Assembly (NCBI RefSeq): GCF_000234665.1
Contig: NC_018337.1
Location: 1 to 64,000, forward strand
Length of the DNA: 64,000 nucleotides
Direction of reading: 5' to 3'
Origin: Leishmania mexicana MHOM/GT/2001/U1103
Taxonomy: Eukaryota; Euglenozoa; Kinetoplastea; Trypanosomatida; Trypanosomatidae
Below, piece by piece: positions 62,482-64,000 of this stretch. Numbering within the stretch: position 1 is the stretch's first letter; the number at the start of each line of letters is the position of its first letter. A program made the position numbers and the translations under genes. Below the pieces are notes generated by a model that ran no database searches, had not been told where the DNA came from, and saw only the letters and a list, made by a program, of their open reading frames with translations.

Positions 62482-64000
62482 ATGAGGTCTGCGACCGCGT
62501 TGCATGCTGCGCGAAGGTGCACACGACGCACGCGGCTGTCGGTCATGAGTGCATATGTAATCCCTCGTCGCTGCTGCGCCTCCGCCTCCGCCTTCCCCTC
62601 TTCACCTCTGTCCGTCTCAGCGGTGGACGCGCCAACTCTGCACCCAAGCGTCGCATCCGCTCACATGCACGCCAGCTACCTCCTGGCGCAGCTCTTGAGC
62701 GCGGAGATGCCATCCACACTGGAGGCGTTTGCGTCGCTGACGGAAGAGTGGTGGGGGCTTGTCGAGCGGCTGGTGCAACTGCCGGTGGTCGCTGCCGATC
62801 TGGGCCAGTTACTGTTGGAAACTGCACACACAGACGGGGCCCAGCGTGATCATGGCAGCGCAGAGTTCGAGGAAAAGGTTATTGCGCAGTGGGAGGAATG
62901 GGTCTGGTCCAGTGTCCCTCGCACGGTGCCCGCCCCTGCTGCACGCGAGGCAGCTGTAAGCGAAAGTGCTTTGCCTGTTTCCCCTCCCGACATCCTCTCC
63001 TTTACGCAGTTTGCGGATCTTCTGCACTCTTACGACCGCTATCGTCTAGGGGTCCGCTGGGGTGCGTCCCGCAACAGCGGAGACTGGGCCTCACATGGAG
63101 GGGCCGCCGCTGCCGCTGCCTACTACCGCCGACGTTACTTCCTCCACCCGTGGCACGGCATGCACTGCCCTGCCGGCTCGGCCGAGCAAATGCCTTACGT
63201 GCATGTTCTTCAATGGATGTTGGCGCGGAAAGGAGGCAGTGCCGAGGCGTTGCCAACCGCGGCAGAGCTGTGGGAGCGCCACCGCGCACTGGAACCGTTC
63301 CAGCCATCCTCGTCTTCGTTCAAGGCCTTGGATGTGTGCTGTCAGAGCGGCTACGTGTCGGACTTGCTCATCCGCGCTGGGGCCGGGGTCGTGGTGGCAG
63401 CCGATGCCGACCCTGCCGCACTCGCCAACGCAGAGTCTACGTATCATGAGTGCGTGCGTGAAGGCGGAGGGAGAAGCCGGAATGCTGTACTGTACACCCG
63501 CCGCTGTGAAGGGTTGCCTCGGCCAACAGCGACGCGCGCCGGCCGTAGCAGCAGCACCCCGTCCACGCCACAGAGAAGTGGTGCCTGTGCTAACGTTGGA
63601 CCTGGAGTGCAGTCGACGAGCGCGTCCGCGGCTGAGCGGCGGCGCCGGCGGGCCAGGGAAGAGGGACGCGGCTACAGCGGATTGACCTGGCCCAGCGAGG
63701 AGAGATCCGTCTCGGGCGTCGAGAGCGCGGACGCTGACGCTTCCGCTGGTCCATTTGATGTACTGTACATTCACCCTCCGAGCGCAGTATCCATCTGGCC
63801 GGTCGCAACGACGGAGCAATTCAACCTGCGCAAAACGATGTGGTGGCGCAAGCTGAATTACAGTGCGGAAGCCGAGGGGCTGGACGCAACGCTTCTCCTT
63901 CCGTATCTGCCGTGTACTGCGGCGCCAGCACTCGCACGACACAACCCTCTCGCCACGCGCTCCGGCCTTGAGCGGGCGCTTGATACACTTCGTGCGGATG
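62482..64000 (+). CDS. SAM-dependent methyltransferase-like protein, 3' end beyond the window
   Basis: Open from ATG 62482 to the window edge, at least 506 codons, with no stop. The N-terminus from 62482 (MRSATALHAARRCTRRTRL) is arginine-rich and acid-free, a plausible mitochondrial presequence; ATG 62545 is an alternative start. The N-terminal ~270 residues are a helical region with WEEWVWSSV and WHGMHCP motifs. A class I methyltransferase motif I-like sequence ALDVCCQSGYVSDLL (Asp284) is followed by VVAADADPAAL, as expected for SAM binding, and, after a Ser/Arg-rich insertion, by FDVLYIHPPS (Asp426, HPP 431-433), which resembles motif IV of RNA/DNA methyltransferases. The substrate is unknown; an organellar RNA methyltransferase would fit. 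The sequence is cut, so a full family call is not possible. Confidence 0.75.
   Translation, partial: MRSATALHAARRCTRRTRLSVMSAYVIPRRCCASASAFPSSPLSVSAVDAPTLHPSVASAHMHASYLLAQLLSAEMPSTLEAFASLTEEWWGLVERLVQLPVVAADLGQLLLETAHTDGAQRDHGSAEFEEKVIAQWEEWVWSSVPRTVPAPAAREAAVSESALPVSPPDILSFTQFADLLHSYDRYRLGVRWGASRNSGDWASHGGAAAAAAYYRRRYFLHPWHGMHCPAGSAEQMPYVHVLQWMLARKGGSAEALPTAAELWERHRALEPFQPSSSSFKALDVCCQSGYVSDLLIRAGAGVVVAADADPAALANAESTYHECVREGGGRSRNAVLYTRRCEGLPRPTATRAGRSSSTPSTPQRSGACANVGPGVQSTSASAAERRRRRAREEGRGYSGLTWPSEERSVSGVESADADASAGPFDVLYIHPPSAVSIWPVATTEQFNLRKTMWWRKLNYSAEAEGLDATLLLPYLPCTAAPALARHNPLATRSGLERALDTLRAD

Noticed and set aside
1..64000. tRNA, rRNA or snRNA genes
   Set aside because: I saw no cloverleaf or conserved box sequences that I could support by eye; tRNAscan-SE and Infernal searches would be needed.

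Overview
The window is the very end of a chromosome from a trypanosomatid, almost certainly a Leishmania (subgenus Leishmania) species. It opens with about 238 bases of the telomeric CCCTAA hexamer. It contains a Leishmania-type ascorbate/cytochrome c peroxidase, a 562-residue G6PD, adenylate kinases and a four-gene malate dehydrogenase array. All genes are intron-less, with long pyrimidine-rich and (GT)n/(CA)n-rich spacers. From memory, the gene order matches the left end of L. major chromosome 34 (APX as LmjF.34.0070, G6PD as LmjF.34.0080, MDH genes near 0130-0160); I could not check this.

Layout. 1-240 telomere; 241-2927 subtelomeric, gene-poor; 2928-3848 one minus-strand gene (3-ketoacyl-CoA reductase/17beta-HSD-like SDR) read toward the telomere; 3849-5402 a divergent strand-switch region with a (TA)n tract and a retroposon-like repeat; from 5403 to the right edge every gene is on the plus strand, forming one polycistronic unit. 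Its order is: LRR protein, acylated protein kinase with an HWD catalytic loop, membrane J-domain protein, CLPTM1-family protein, a small 236-residue hypothetical, a 1065-residue membrane protein, APX, G6PD, a PCI-domain (COP9 signalosome subunit 1-like) protein, a PrimPol-like primase-polymerase, adenylate kinase, a divergent adenylate kinase paralogue, four MDH paralogues, a NOL12/Rrp17-like nucleolar protein, a Ser-rich hypothetical, and the 5' part of a SAM-methyltransferase-like gene cut by the window edge.

Genes sharing a trypanosomatid transcription unit are not operons in the functional sense, but some neighbours fit together. APX and G6PD both serve peroxide defence (peroxide removal and NADPH supply). 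The DnaJ, CLPTM1 and SDR genes are probable ER membrane proteins. AK and MDH belong to energy metabolism.

The most notable points are: (a) the MDH array, in which two of four copies have lost catalytic or substrate-binding residues, while the two intact copies share a 275-base tract with a single mismatch embedded in otherwise diverged sequence, as expected for gene conversion; (b) an interspersed repeat with an A-rich 3' tail present in four good copies and one decayed copy (SIDER-like); (c) a kinase with HWD in place of HRD; (d) an adenylate kinase whose frame stays open 84 codons upstream and encodes a mitochondrial-presequence-like N-terminus; (e) a PrimPol-like and a CSN1-like gene side by side. 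I found no wholly new multi-gene system.
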